NCBI RefSeq assembly: GCF_046292825.1
Contig: NZ_JBKBQG010000020.1
Span: 1 to 64,000, forward strand
Direction: 5' to 3'
Origin: Salinarimonas sp046292825
GTDB taxonomy: Bacteria > Pseudomonadota > Alphaproteobacteria > Rhizobiales > Beijerinckiaceae
Length of the DNA: 64,000 nucleotides
Positions 45,637-54,314 of the stretch are shown here, piece after piece. The notes under the pieces were generated by a model. The model was not told where the DNA came from. It ran no database searches and saw only the letters and a list, made by a program, of their open reading frames with translations. Within the stretch, counting starts at the first letter, position 1. Each line of letters begins with the position of its first letter. The translations under genes and the position numbers were made by a program.

Positions 45637-46187
45637 AGGGCTACGAGATTCACACATCTCTTCCGACTGGACTTCCTGGAGATCCTCGACGTTTCCGAGG
45701 AGCTCGACGGTCTCCCCTCCCCCTTGGGGGAGGGGCGGGGGTGGGGGTCGTGCAGGAACTGGCGTTCGAGTGCCTCCTGCACGACCCCCATCCGTCTCCG
45801 AGCTTCGCTCGGAGCCACCTTCCCCCAAGGGGGAAGGACAAGAGCGGCCTTCGTCGACGTCGATCGCATGCGAAGGCCGCGATGTGTGCATGCGTTCCAC
45901 GAAAACGGTACGGCCGCTCTCCTTCCCCTCAGGGGAAGGTGGCTCCGACCCCGAACAGGGGTCGGAGACGGATGGGGTCTTTCGACCCGCAGGGTCGAAG
46001 GGGCGTTGGGCTTCTCCTAACGTAAGGCGCTCTACGAAGACGCCCCTTTGCCGCTGTCGCTGCGAAAAACCCCATCCGACCCGTCGGCTTCGCCGCCGGG
46101 CCACCTTCCCCTGAGGGGAAGGAGAGTGGTGGCGCCTCGTCGTCCGGTTCTTATGCGCAGATCACGATGTGTGAATCTCGTAGCCCT
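45637..46187. repeat. Compound repeat array bounded by a 22-bp perfect inverted repeat
   Basis: The outer repeats AGGGCTACGAGATTCACACA(TC) at 45637-45658 and its mirror at 46166-46187 enclose about 0.5 kb without a gene. Inside are several long palindromes. One is 45711-45838, with CCTCCCCCTTGGGGGAGG arms and a GGGGTCGTGCAGGA / TCCTGCACGACCCC pair. Another is 45918-46128, with CTCTCCTTCCCCTCAGGGG ends. The array lies between cobB and psd and has no sign of coding. Confidence 0.75.
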
Positions 46188-46298
46188 TCGGGGAGGGATG
46201 CGGGAGGGATGCGCCGCCCTGTTGACAGTCGCCTCGCGGGGGCGCATGCCGCTCGCGACGCCGACAGACACGCCGAAAGAAGACGCGAGCGCCCGCCC

Positions 46299-46997
46299 AT
46301 GACCGTCTACGAATCCGCCCGCAAGGTCCTCGTGCCCATCCACAAGGAGGGCTGGCCCTTCATCGCGATCGCCTTCGGCGTCTCGATCGCGCTCGGCTTC
46401 CTGTGGACGCCCCTGTTCTGGGTCGGGCTCGTGATCACCCTGTGGGTGACCTATTTCTTCCGCGATCCCCCGCGCACCACGCCCCTGCGCGAGGGCCTCG
46501 TCGTCTCTCCCGCCGACGGGCGCGTGAGCCTGATCACGAACGCGGTGCCGCCCGCCGAGCTCGATCTGCCGCGCGAGCCGATGCTGCGCATCTCCATCTT
46601 CATGAACGTGTTCAATTGCCACGTGAACCGCGCGCCGATGACGGGCCGGATCGCGCAGCAGGCCTACACGCCGGGCGTCTTCCTCAATGCCGAGCTCGAC
46701 AAGGCGAGCGAGGACAACGAGCGCAACGCGCTCGTCATCGAGGGCGGCGAGGCGCGCATCGCCGTCGTGCAGATCGCCGGGCTCGTCGCGCGGCGCATCG
46801 TCAGCTTCGTCAAGGAGGGGCAATCGATCGAGGTGGGCGACCGCTTCGGGCTGATCCGCTTCGGCTCGCGGCTCGACGTCTACGTGCCGATCGGCACGAA
46901 GCCGCTCGTCGCGGTGGGCCAGAACGCCATCGCCGGCGAGACGGTGCTCGCGGATCTGCGCGCGCAGGAGCCGCCGCGCCAGTTCAAGGCCGGCTGA
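46299..46997 (+). CDS. psd: Phosphatidylserine decarboxylase, short single-membrane type
   Basis: A 232-residue proenzyme that makes phosphatidylethanolamine from phosphatidylserine. A membrane segment (PFIAIAFGVSIALGFLW) comes first. The motifs VSPADGRVSLI, FMNVFNCHVNRAPMTG and the self-cleavage site in LIRFGSRLDVY (Gly-Ser bond, forming the pyruvoyl group) follow, as in the short rhizobial/archaeal type. The ATG at 46299 is chosen over upstream starts that lie in the repeat array. It precedes pssA by 31 bases, forming a phosphatidylethanolamine operon. Confidence 0.92.
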   Translation: MTVYESARKVLVPIHKEGWPFIAIAFGVSIALGFLWTPLFWVGLVITLWVTYFFRDPPRTTPLREGLVVSPADGRVSLITNAVPPAELDLPREPMLRISIFMNVFNCHVNRAPMTGRIAQQAYTPGVFLNAELDKASEDNERNALVIEGGEARIAVVQIAGLVARRIVSFVKEGQSIEVGDRFGLIRFGSRLDVYVPIGTKPLVAVGQNAIAGETVLADLRAQEPPRQFKAG

Positions 46998-47028
46998 GCC
47001 GTTCGCCCGGTTCGCGCGTTCCCCAGCC

Positions 47029-47898
47029 ATGAGCGACTTCTTCGCCCCCTTCGCCCCCGATCCCAACGAGCCGCGTCGGCGCCGCTTCAAGCCCGTGCCG
47101 TTCCGCATGCTCGTGCCGAACCTGATCACGCTGCTCGCGCTCTGCCTCGGGCTGACCGCGATCCGCCTCGCCTTCGAGGGGCGGCTCGAGCTCGCGATCT
47201 ACGCGATCCTCGTCGCGGCCGTGCTGGACGGCATCGACGGGCGGGTGGCGCGCCTCCTCAAGGGCACCTCGCGCTTCGGGGCCGAGCTCGACTCGCTCGC
47301 CGATTTCGTCAATTTCGGCGTGGCGCCCGCGCTGATCCTGTTCTCGTTCACGCTCCACCATGCCGGCGGCGTCGGCTGGGCGGCGGCGCTCGTCTTCGCC
47401 ATCGCCTCGTGCCTGCGGCTCGCGCGCTTCAACGCGGCGCTGGACGATCCGCATCGGCCGGAATGGAAGAAGGAATTCTTCGTCGGCATGCCCGCACCCG
47501 CGGGCGCTCTGGCGGCGCTCCTGCCCGTCTATCTCTTCTTCCTCGGCCTGCCGATGGACGACGAGGTCGCGAGCCCGTTCGCGCTCGCCTACGCGATCGC
47601 GATCGCCTTCCTGATGGTCTCGACGGTGCCGACCTTCTCGGGCAAGTCGATGGGCGCCAAGGTGCCGCGCGAGCGGGTGCTGCCGCTCTTCGTGGCGACG
47701 GTAGCTCTCGTCGCGCTCCTCATCTCCTTCACCTTCCCGATGCTCGCGATCGGCACGCTCCTCTATCTCGGCACCATTCCGGTGGGCGTCGCGCGCTACC
47801 GCAAGCTCGCGATCGCGCATGCGCAGCGGGTGCGCGAGGCGCAGGCCGCGGAGGCGGCGGCGCAGGCTTCCGCTCCGCCCGACGAGAGCCCGCGCTGA
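47029..47898 (+). CDS. pssA: CDP-diacylglycerol-serine O-phosphatidyltransferase
   Basis: A 289-residue membrane enzyme making phosphatidylserine from CDP-diacylglycerol and serine. The CDP-alcohol transferase motif DGIDGRVARLLKGTSRFG, then ELDSLADF, is complete (DGx2ARx8Gx3Dx3D). About eight hydrophobic segments follow. The product is the substrate of the psd enzyme encoded just upstream. Confidence 0.93.
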   Translation: MSDFFAPFAPDPNEPRRRRFKPVPFRMLVPNLITLLALCLGLTAIRLAFEGRLELAIYAILVAAVLDGIDGRVARLLKGTSRFGAELDSLADFVNFGVAPALILFSFTLHHAGGVGWAAALVFAIASCLRLARFNAALDDPHRPEWKKEFFVGMPAPAGALAALLPVYLFFLGLPMDDEVASPFALAYAIAIAFLMVSTVPTFSGKSMGAKVPRERVLPLFVATVALVALLISFTFPMLAIGTLLYLGTIPVGVARYRKLAIAHAQRVREAQAAEAAAQASAPPDESPR

Positions 47899-47988
47899 TC
47901 GATACCGGGCGGGTTCACAAACGGGGCTCTTTCGGTCTATCTCCCGAGCCCGAGAGCCCGGTTCGCGGGCGATGAGGAGGTGTCTGGC

Positions 47989-48639
47989 GTGGTGTCCCTG
48001 TTCGGATCGCGGGAGCCGGAATGGCGGCCGAAGCTCGTCCTCGCCTCCGCCTCGCCGCGGCGCCTCGCGCTCCTGCAGCAGATCGGGCTCGAGCCCGACG
48101 CGCTCCTGCCCGCCGACGTCGACGAGACCCCGCTCAAGCTCGAGAAGCCGCGCGACCTCGCCCGCCGCCTCGCCCGCATGAAGGCCGAGCGCGCGCTGCT
48201 CGCCGCGCGCAAGGACGAGGCGTTGAAGGGCGCCTATCTGATCTCCGCCGACACGGTGGTCTCGGTCGGCCGGCGCATCCTGCCCAAGGCCGAGATCGTC
48301 GACGAGGCCGCCTCCTGCATGCGCCTCCTCTCCGGGCGCCAGCACCGCGTCCATACGAGCGTGTGCGTGGTGACGCCCAAGGACGCCTTCCGCGAGCGCG
48401 TGGTCGAGACGCGGGTGCGCTTCAAGCGGCTCTCGCAGGACGAGATCGACAGCTATCTCGCCTCCGGAGAATGGCGCGGGAAGGCCGGCGCCTACGCGAT
48501 CCAGGGGCTCGCCGGCGCCTTCGTGATCAACCTCGTCGGCTCCTACCCCGCCGTCGTCGGCCTGCCGCTCGCCGAGACGACGGCGCTCCTCGAGGGCGAG
48601 GGCTATCCCGTGCGGCTGTCCTGGATCAACGCGGCTTGA
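47989..48639 (+). CDS. maf: Maf-like nucleotide pyrophosphatase
   Basis: A 216-residue Maf-family protein that hydrolyses modified or canonical nucleoside triphosphates. The N-terminal LASASPRRLALLQQIG and the catalytic aspartate in YLISADTVVSVG are intact. The longest frame starts with GTG at 47980, but that codon touches the GAGGAGG site; a GTG at 47989, eight bases after the site, is more likely. Its stop overlaps the yacG start (TGATG). Confidence 0.92.
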   Translation: MVSLFGSREPEWRPKLVLASASPRRLALLQQIGLEPDALLPADVDETPLKLEKPRDLARRLARMKAERALLAARKDEALKGAYLISADTVVSVGRRILPKAEIVDEAASCMRLLSGRQHRVHTSVCVVTPKDAFRERVVETRVRFKRLSQDEIDSYLASGEWRGKAGAYAIQGLAGAFVINLVGSYPAVVGLPLAETTALLEGEGYPVRLSWINAA

Positions 48640-48854
48640 TGGGGGTGGCGATGGAAGAGGAGACGCCCGTCGCCGGCAAGTGCCCGATCTGCGGGAAGCC
48701 CACGCAAACGCGCTACCGCCCCTTCTGCTCGAAGCGCTGCGCCGACGTGGATCTCCAGCGCTGGCTCACGGGGGGCTATGCGTTCCCGGTGATGGAGGAG
48801 GACGACGCGCCGGAGGAGGACGAAGAGGGGGAGCGCAGACATCCCTCCCCGTAG
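48639..48854 (+). CDS. yacG: YacG zinc-finger DNA gyrase inhibitor
   Basis: A 71-residue protein with the zinc site CPICGKP...FCSKRCADVDL and RWLTGGYAFP, the YacG family that binds GyrB. An ATG at 48651 is an alternative start. The last codons (RRHPSP) and the TAG stop come from the family A repeat that follows. Confidence 0.9.
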   Translation: MGVAMEEETPVAGKCPICGKPTQTRYRPFCSKRCADVDLQRWLTGGYAFPVMEEDDAPEEDEEGERRHPSP

Positions 48855-48983
48855 GGGAGGGTGGACTTGCGAGCGTAAGCGAGAAAGGCCGGGTGGGGCC
48901 CGGGTGGAGATTGTTCTCCAAACGTCAGGCCCCACCCGACCCCTTCGCTGCGCTCAGGGGCCACCCTCCCCTACGGGGAGGGA
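48842..48983. repeat. Family A palindromic repeat, copy 8
   Basis: A full unit directly after yacG. Its first hairpin (CCCTCCCCGTAGGGGAGGG) supplies the yacG stop codon. Confidence 0.85.
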
Positions 48984-48995
48984 GGGGCGCGAGCA

Positions 48996-49123
48996 TCCCT
49001 CGGAGCCGCAGGCGAACGAGGTCGGGTGGGGCCCGAGGTTCTTGAGACAATCTCCACCCACGGGCCCCACCCGGCCTTTCTCGGCGTTCGCCACGAAAGT
49101 CCACCCTCCCCTACGGGGAGGGA
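48996..49123. repeat. Family A palindromic repeat, copy 9
   Basis: A second unit, tandem with copy 8, with a degenerate left hairpin (CCCTCGGAGCC) and an intact right one (CCCTCCCCTACGGGGAGGGA). Together they fill the 344-base gap before the hydratase gene. Confidence 0.8.
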
Positions 49124-49198
49124 TGGGCGCGCCCCGCCCCCTTGCCGCCGCGCGCGCCTCTCGATACCCATGAGGCAATCCCCACAGGAGGAAGCGCG

Positions 49199-49972
49199 AT
49201 GTCCTACGAGACCATCCTCACCGAGATCCGCGGGCGCGTGGCGCTCGTCACGCTGAACCGGCCCCACGCGCTCAATGCGCTCAATTCCACGCTGGTCGCC
49301 GAGCTCAACGACGCGCTCGACGGCTACGATCGCGATCCGGGGATCGGCTGCGTGGTGATCACCGGCTCGGAGAAGGCCTTCGCGGCGGGGGCGGACATCA
49401 AGGAGATGCAGGGGCTCTCCTTCCCGCAGACCTATCTCGACGATTTCATCACCGCCTGGGACAAGGTCGGCGCGCGGCGCAAGCCCATCGTCGCGGCGGT
49501 CGCGGGGTTCGCGCTCGGCGGGGGCTGCGAGCTCGCCATGATGTGCGACTTCATCATCGCGGCCGAGACCGCGAAGTTCGGCCAGCCCGAGATCAAGCTC
49601 GGCGTGATGCCGGGGGCCGGCGGCACGCAGCGCCTCACCCGCTATGTCGGCAAGGCGAAGGCGATGGAGATGTGCCTCACGGGCCGCATGATGGACGCGG
49701 CCGAAGCCGAGCGCGCGGGCCTCGTCTCGCGCGTCGTGCCCGCCGACAAGCTCGTCGAGGAGGCGATGGCGGCGGCCGAGAAGATCGCCGCGATGTCGCT
49801 GCCCATCGCGATGATGACGAAGGAGAGCGTCAACCGCGCCTACGAGACGACGCTCGCGGAGGGCATCCGCTTCGAGCGCCGCGTCTTCCACGCGATGTTC
49901 GCGACCGCCGATCAGAAGGAGGGCATGAAGGCCTTCGTCGAGAAGCGCGCGCCGAATTTCGGTCACGAGTGA
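49199..49972 (+). CDS. Enoyl-CoA hydratase
   Basis: A 257-residue crotonase-fold enzyme of fatty-acid oxidation. The oxyanion-hole motif is KAFAAGADIKEM, the first catalytic glutamate is in ALGGGCELAMMCD and the second in GQPEIKLGVMPGAGGTQRL. ATG at 49199 follows AGGAGG. The PLP lyase gene follows after ten bases. Chain-length preference cannot be read. Confidence 0.93.
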   Translation: MSYETILTEIRGRVALVTLNRPHALNALNSTLVAELNDALDGYDRDPGIGCVVITGSEKAFAAGADIKEMQGLSFPQTYLDDFITAWDKVGARRKPIVAAVAGFALGGGCELAMMCDFIIAAETAKFGQPEIKLGVMPGAGGTQRLTRYVGKAKAMEMCLTGRMMDAAEAERAGLVSRVVPADKLVEEAMAAAEKIAAMSLPIAMMTKESVNRAYETTLAEGIRFERRVFHAMFATADQKEGMKAFVEKRAPNFGHE

Positions 49973-49982
49973 GGAGACGCCT

Positions 49983-50948
49983 GTGCTGCCCACCTACGAA
50001 TGCGTGCTCGAAGCGGCCCGGCGGCTCGAGGGCGTCGCCCGCAGGACGCCGGTGATGACGTCCCGCACCGCGAACGCGATGACGGGCGCCGAGCTCTTCT
50101 TCAAGATGGAGAGCTTCCAGCGCACCGGCTCCTTCAAGTTCCGCGGCGCCTATAACGCGATCGCGGCGCTCGACGAGGCGGCGCGCGCGCGCGGCGTCGT
50201 CGCCTTCTCCTCGGGCAATCACGCCCAGGCGATGGCGCATGCGGGGGCGCTGCTGGGAGCGAAGGTGACGATCGTGATGCCGCACGACGCGCCGGCGATC
50301 AAGGTCGCCGCGACGAAGGGTTACGGCGCCGAGGTCGTGGTCTACGACCGCTTCCGCGAGGATCGCGAGGCGATCGGGCGGCGGCTCGCCGAGGCGCACG
50401 GCTATACGCTCATCCCGCCCTTCGACCATCGCGACGTCATCGCCGGCCAGGGCACGGCGACGAAGGAGCTGATCGACGAGGTCGGGCCGCTCGATCGGCT
50501 CTACGTGTGCCTGGGCGGCGGCGGGCTCACCTCCGGCGCCTGCCTCGCGGCGTCCGCGCTCGCGCCCGATTGCGCGGTCTGGGGCGTCGAGCCGGAGGCG
50601 GGCGACGACGCGCGCCGCTCGCTCGAGGCGGGACGCATCGTCACGATCGAGGTGCCCAAGACGATCGCCGACGGCGCCCAGACGACGGCGCTCGGCGCCC
50701 TCACCTTTGCGATTCTCGAAGTGCACGCGGCCGGCATCGTCACCGCGTCCGACGCAGCGCTCGTCGAGACGATGCGCTTCTTCGCGCAGCGCATGAAGGT
50801 CGTCGTCGAGCCGACGGGCTGCCTCGCCGCCGCCGCCGCCCTCGCCGCGACCGACATCGCGGGCCTCAGGGTGGGGGTGATCGTGTCGGGCGGCAATGTC
50901 GATCTCGCCCGCTTCTGCGCGCTCCTCGGCGAGGCGCCGAGCGCCTGA
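49983..50948 (+). CDS. Threonine dehydratase / serine racemase family PLP enzyme
   Basis: A 321-residue fold-type II PLP enzyme. The Schiff-base lysine is K52 in GSFKFRGA, the substrate loop is FSSGNHAQAM, and the phosphate cradle is LGGGGLTSG. It lacks the C-terminal ACT regulatory domain of biosynthetic IlvA, so a catabolic threonine/serine dehydratase, hydroxyaspartate ammonia-lyase or racemase is likely. It starts with GTG after GGAG. Confidence 0.88.
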   Translation: MLPTYECVLEAARRLEGVARRTPVMTSRTANAMTGAELFFKMESFQRTGSFKFRGAYNAIAALDEAARARGVVAFSSGNHAQAMAHAGALLGAKVTIVMPHDAPAIKVAATKGYGAEVVVYDRFREDREAIGRRLAEAHGYTLIPPFDHRDVIAGQGTATKELIDEVGPLDRLYVCLGGGGLTSGACLAASALAPDCAVWGVEPEAGDDARRSLEAGRIVTIEVPKTIADGAQTTALGALTFAILEVHAAGIVTASDAALVETMRFFAQRMKVVVEPTGCLAAAAALAATDIAGLRVGVIVSGGNVDLARFCALLGEAPSA

Positions 50949-50982
50949 GAGCGACGTCGCGCGGGTTCTCGCGAGGAAGGCG

Positions 50983-51011
50983 TTGACGAGCGCGCCGCAC
51001 GCGACTATAAG
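50983..51011 (+). promoter_or_regulatory. Strong sigma-70 promoter of rpsT
   Basis: TTGACG (50983-50988), a 17-base spacer and TATAAG (51006-51011). The start would lie about 125 bases before the rpsT ATG, leaving a long leader, as expected for a ribosomal protein gene. Confidence 0.75.
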
Positions 51012-51141
51012 CCCGCTCTCACGGATGCGCCGCGCGGCGAGCGCGGGCGCATCCACGGGTTCAGCACGCAACAGCCGATCCCCGAGCGCGAGCCGTCAAC
51101 GGTCTCGCCGGTCGGCGCATTCGAGAACGGGGTTCCGCAGC

Positions 51142-51414
51142 ATGGCCAATACGCCCTCGGCCAAGAAGATGACGCGCAAGATCGCCAAGCGCACGGCGAT
51201 CAACCGCATGCGCCGCTCGCGCATGCGCACCTTCATCCGCAAGGTCGAGCTGGCGATCGCCGGCGGGGATGCGGGCGCCGCCCGCGCCGCCCTCGTCGCG
51301 GCCGAGCCGATCATCATGCGCTCGGCCCAGAAGGGCGTCACCCACAAGAACACCGCCTCGCGGAAGGTGTCGCGCCTGAGCCGCCGCGTCCGCGCTCTCG
51401 AGGTGCGCGCCTGA
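51142..51414 (+). CDS. rpsT: 30S ribosomal protein S20
   Basis: A 90-residue basic three-helix protein (MANTPSAKKMTRKIAKRTAI, KKGVIH-type KGVTHKNTASRKVSRL) that binds 16S rRNA. The ATG follows a strong promoter and is followed by a perfect intrinsic terminator. Its place next to dnaA is typical of the order. Confidence 0.97.
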   Translation: MANTPSAKKMTRKIAKRTAINRMRRSRMRTFIRKVELAIAGGDAGAARAALVAAEPIIMRSAQKGVTHKNTASRKVSRLSRRVRALEVRA

Positions 51415-51472
51415 GGCGAACGGTCGATCGCGCGGCGAGGTATTCCCCGCGTGTATATCGGAATAACGATGC

Positions 51473-51499
51473 AAAAAGCCCGGCTCGCCGGGCTTTTTT
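51473..51499 (+). terminator. Intrinsic terminator of rpsT
   Basis: AAAAAGCCCGGC, a two-base TC loop, then GCCGGGCTTTTTT: a GC-rich stem ending in six T residues, 58 bases after the stop codon. Confidence 0.95.
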
Positions 51500-52273
51500 C
51501 GTTGGCGCCTACTATTCGTGCAGCCGGATCGGCTCTTCGGCAGCTCTTTACCTGACATTCAGCATGCCGACGACGCGGAGCCGCTCTGCGGGATTTGCGC
51601 AACGCTGCGAGCAAAAAGACTGAACACGACGAAAGTTTTACTTTCGTTCTACTTGACTCCAGGCGGGGCGTCCGGCGCCGAAACGCGGCTTGGCCGTTTC
51701 CGAGCCGCGCAAATAAAGACTTTAAATTCCAAGGCCTTAGGGGGCAAAGCATCTATGGCGCCGGAATCGCCCGACCTGCGGACACCGCCGACCCCGCTCC
51801 GCGCGGGGGCCCGAATCGCCCGCGGACGGGGCTGAACGTAAATGAAACGATAAGATCCACAGCCACTTACTCCGCTCTCCACGGAATCCTCGCAGCCCGC
51901 GCGAGTGCTTTCGGAGCCACGGTGGATTCTCCGCTGTTGCGCCGGGTGGGGGCGCTGTGTAAGGTCAGGGGACTTCGCCGGCTGGCCGAAGTAACCAAGC
52001 GATAATCGGTCGAGCAGGCCTGAGGATTGGGGGACGCGCAGGTGTCTTTCGTCGGCAGAACAAACAATATCGACCCGATGACGGCTTGCCTCGACCGTAT
52101 CGACGGCACGTCTTAGACCTGCATCGTCTATTACACCAACGAGAAGATCCGGTCCGGTGCCTCCGCTTTCGCGGGGGCGGCGCGATCGTCAGCGCGCGGT
52201 TCGCGCGCCGAACGGGGCATGGGCGATGGGGGCTCTGCGGCGGGCTCCCTCATCGTCAGGGAAGGAGGGCATG
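51500..52273 (+). promoter_or_regulatory. dnaA upstream region with a GANTC cluster
   Basis: No supported gene lies in these 774 bases. Five GANTC sites, the target of the CcrM cell-cycle methylase, lie at 51655, 51764, 51813, 51884 and 51925. An 8-bp hairpin ACGAAAGT-TTT-ACTTTCGT is at 51629-51647. A TTTAAATTCC stretch near 51721 is the most AT-rich part. No convincing array of DnaA boxes (TTATCCACA) is seen, so this does not look like the replication origin. Confidence 0.6.
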
Positions 52274-53770
52274 ATGTTTCACGGCGGTGAGGAGCGAGCC
52301 AAACCGGGGCTCTTCGGCATCGAGGCCGGCGGCGACGCGTGCGGCGCGTCGGCTCGCGAGGCGGGGGCCGAGACCTGGGCACGGGTTCGCCGACGTCTGC
52401 GGGCCGAGCTCGGCGAGGAGCTGTTCACGAGCTGGTTCGCGCGCCTGGAACTCGACCATGTCGCCGACGGCGCCGCGCGCCTGACCGTCCCCACGCGGTT
52501 CCTGAAGAGCTGGATCGAGGCGCATTACCTCGACCGCGTCCTCGCCATCTATCGCGACGAGGAGCCGGGCGTGGAGCGGCTGACGCTCGGCGTCCGCGGC
52601 ACCGGCGTGCGCGACGGCGCCCGCCGGGTCGAGCCGGCGAGCGCCGCGGCAATCGAGACGGCCCGCCGTCCCGCCCTCGTCGCCCCGGCCGCGCAGGCAC
52701 CCGCCCCCTCCCCCGCCGTTCCCGAGAGCGACATCGCCGGCGCCCCGCTCGATCCGCGCCTGACCTTCGACAGCTTCATTGTGGGGCGCTCGAATGCGCT
52801 CGCCCACGCCGCCGGGGATCGCGTCGCCCGCAACGACGGCCCGGCGCTCTACAACCCGCTCTACGTCCATGCGGGCGTCGGCCTCGGCAAGACGCACCTC
52901 CTGCATGCCATCGGCCAGGCGGCGCGCGCCCAGGGCAAGCGGGTGATCTACCTGACCGCCGATCGCTTCATGTACGGCTTCGTCGCGGCGCTCAAGGCGC
53001 AGACCTCGCTCGCCTTCAAGGAGCGCCTGCGCGGCATCGACCTCCTGATCATCGACGACGTGCAGTTCATCCAGGGCCGCACCATCCAGCAGGAATTCGG
53101 CCACACGCTCAACGCGCTGATCGATTCCGGCCGTCAGGTCGTGATCGCCGCCGACCGTCCGCCCGCCGATCTCGAGAGCCTCGACGAGCGCGCCCGTTCG
53201 CGCCTCGCCGGCGGCCTCGTGGTCGAGGTCGGGGCGCTCGACGACGGGCTGCGCCAGGCGATCCTCACGACCCGGGTCGCCGCCGTCCGCGCCCAGCACC
53301 CGAGCTTCGCGGTCGATGCCGAGGTGATCGCCTACGTCGCCCGTCAGGTGACGACGAACGGCCGCGACCTCGAGGGCGCCGTCAACCGCCTCCTCGCCCA
53401 CGCCACGCTGACCGGCGCGCCGATCACGCTCGAGACGGCCGAGACCGCGATCCGCGATCTCGTGCGCAACCGCGAGCCCAAGCGCGTCAAGATCGAGGAC
53501 ATCCAGAAGCTCGTCGCGACCCGCTACAACGTCTCGCGCTCCGACATCCTCTCCGAGCGCCGCACGGCCGCCGTGGTGCGCCCGCGCCAGATCGCGATGT
53601 ATCTGTCGAAGACGCTGACGCTGCGCTCGCTGCCCGAGATCGGCCGCCGCTTCGGCGGACGCGACCACACGACGGTGCTGCACGCCGTGCGCAAGATCGA
53701 GAAGGCGATCGGCGAGGACGGCACGCTGAACGAGGAGGTCGAACTCCTCAAGCGCATGCTCCAGGAGTGA
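52274..53770 (+). CDS. dnaA: Chromosomal replication initiator DnaA
   Basis: A 498-residue AAA+ initiator. Domain I (TWARVRRRLRAELGEELFTS) and a variable proline/alanine linker precede the ATPase (GVGLGKTHLLHA; Walker B LLIIDDVQF) and the C-terminal DNA-binding domain with the DnaA-box contact motif GGRDHTTVLHAVRKIE. The ATG at 52274 lies five bases after AGGAGGG; the adjacent ATG at 52271 is too close to it. The frame is open upstream to 52157 but that is not conserved-looking. Confidence 0.96.
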   Translation: MFHGGEERAKPGLFGIEAGGDACGASAREAGAETWARVRRRLRAELGEELFTSWFARLELDHVADGAARLTVPTRFLKSWIEAHYLDRVLAIYRDEEPGVERLTLGVRGTGVRDGARRVEPASAAAIETARRPALVAPAAQAPAPSPAVPESDIAGAPLDPRLTFDSFIVGRSNALAHAAGDRVARNDGPALYNPLYVHAGVGLGKTHLLHAIGQAARAQGKRVIYLTADRFMYGFVAALKAQTSLAFKERLRGIDLLIIDDVQFIQGRTIQQEFGHTLNALIDSGRQVVIAADRPPADLESLDERARSRLAGGLVVEVGALDDGLRQAILTTRVAAVRAQHPSFAVDAEVIAYVARQVTTNGRDLEGAVNRLLAHATLTGAPITLETAETAIRDLVRNREPKRVKIEDIQKLVATRYNVSRSDILSERRTAAVVRPRQIAMYLSKTLTLRSLPEIGRRFGGRDHTTVLHAVRKIEKAIGEDGTLNEEVELLKRMLQE

Positions 53771-53848
53771 GCGCTCGCGCGCTCGCGATCCCGGCGACCA
53801 AGCGGCTTGACGCCGCCACAAGCGCTTGCTTCGCAAGCGATTCTCATG

Positions 53849-53966
53849 CTGGGTCCCCTTCCCCTGCGCGCCTTCGGCGCTCCGGCCGGGGATGACACCG
53901 GTGGGCCGTCGCCAGGTGTCATCCCCGGCCGGAGCACGCAAAGCGTGCGCAGGGGAAGGGGACCCA
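53849..53966. repeat. Family C palindromic element, copy 1
   Basis: Arms TGGGTCCCCTTCCCCTGCGC with TCCGGCCGGGGATGACAC, and their mirrors, close a palindrome around 53907. Outer remnants (AAGCGCTTGCTTCGCAAGCG on the left, GCGTGCGCAAGCACGC and a GCCGACCAGGCGGC end on the right) extend it to about 53801-54020. It occupies the 544-base gap between dnaA and the thiolase gene; the rest of the gap (54021-54300) shows no feature. Confidence 0.8.
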
Positions 53967-54314
53967 GCGCAGAAAGACGCGTGCGCAAGCACGCTCCTGA
54001 TGCCGCCGACCAGGCGGCTCGTCGCGACGCCGCGGCGGAAGCCGCGAGGATCCCCGTCGCCGTCGGCACGGCTGGCGCGATGCTGGCCTTTCGTGCGTTC
54101 TCTCGGTGGACGTGACGCCGATCCATGACCATATTCGCGGAAGGCGCGCGACCCGATCGCATCGGGTCGGCCTGCGCTCGTCGGAGATGCGCCGAATGCC
54201 GTCCGCCCCGGACGGCCGCCGGCCTGCGATGTCGCGTCGCCGGTCGGCGGGTCGTCGTCTCGCCGAAGAGACCAGGCAGGATCGCAACAGAAGAACCCTG
54301 ACAGGGAGACATTC

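Noticed and set aside
45711..46128. Possible CRISPR array because of repeated short units
   Set aside because: Units are palindromes of unequal length without regular direct repeats and unique spacers, and no cas genes are nearby.
51595..52005. A 136-codon plus-strand frame upstream of dnaA
   Set aside because: No ribosome site, no recognisable domain, and it spans the GANTC cluster expected to be regulatory DNA.
51500..52273. Possible replication origin next to dnaA
   Set aside because: No cluster of TTATCCACA-type boxes and no long AT-rich unwinding region were seen. In alphaproteobacteria the origin usually lies elsewhere, near hemE.
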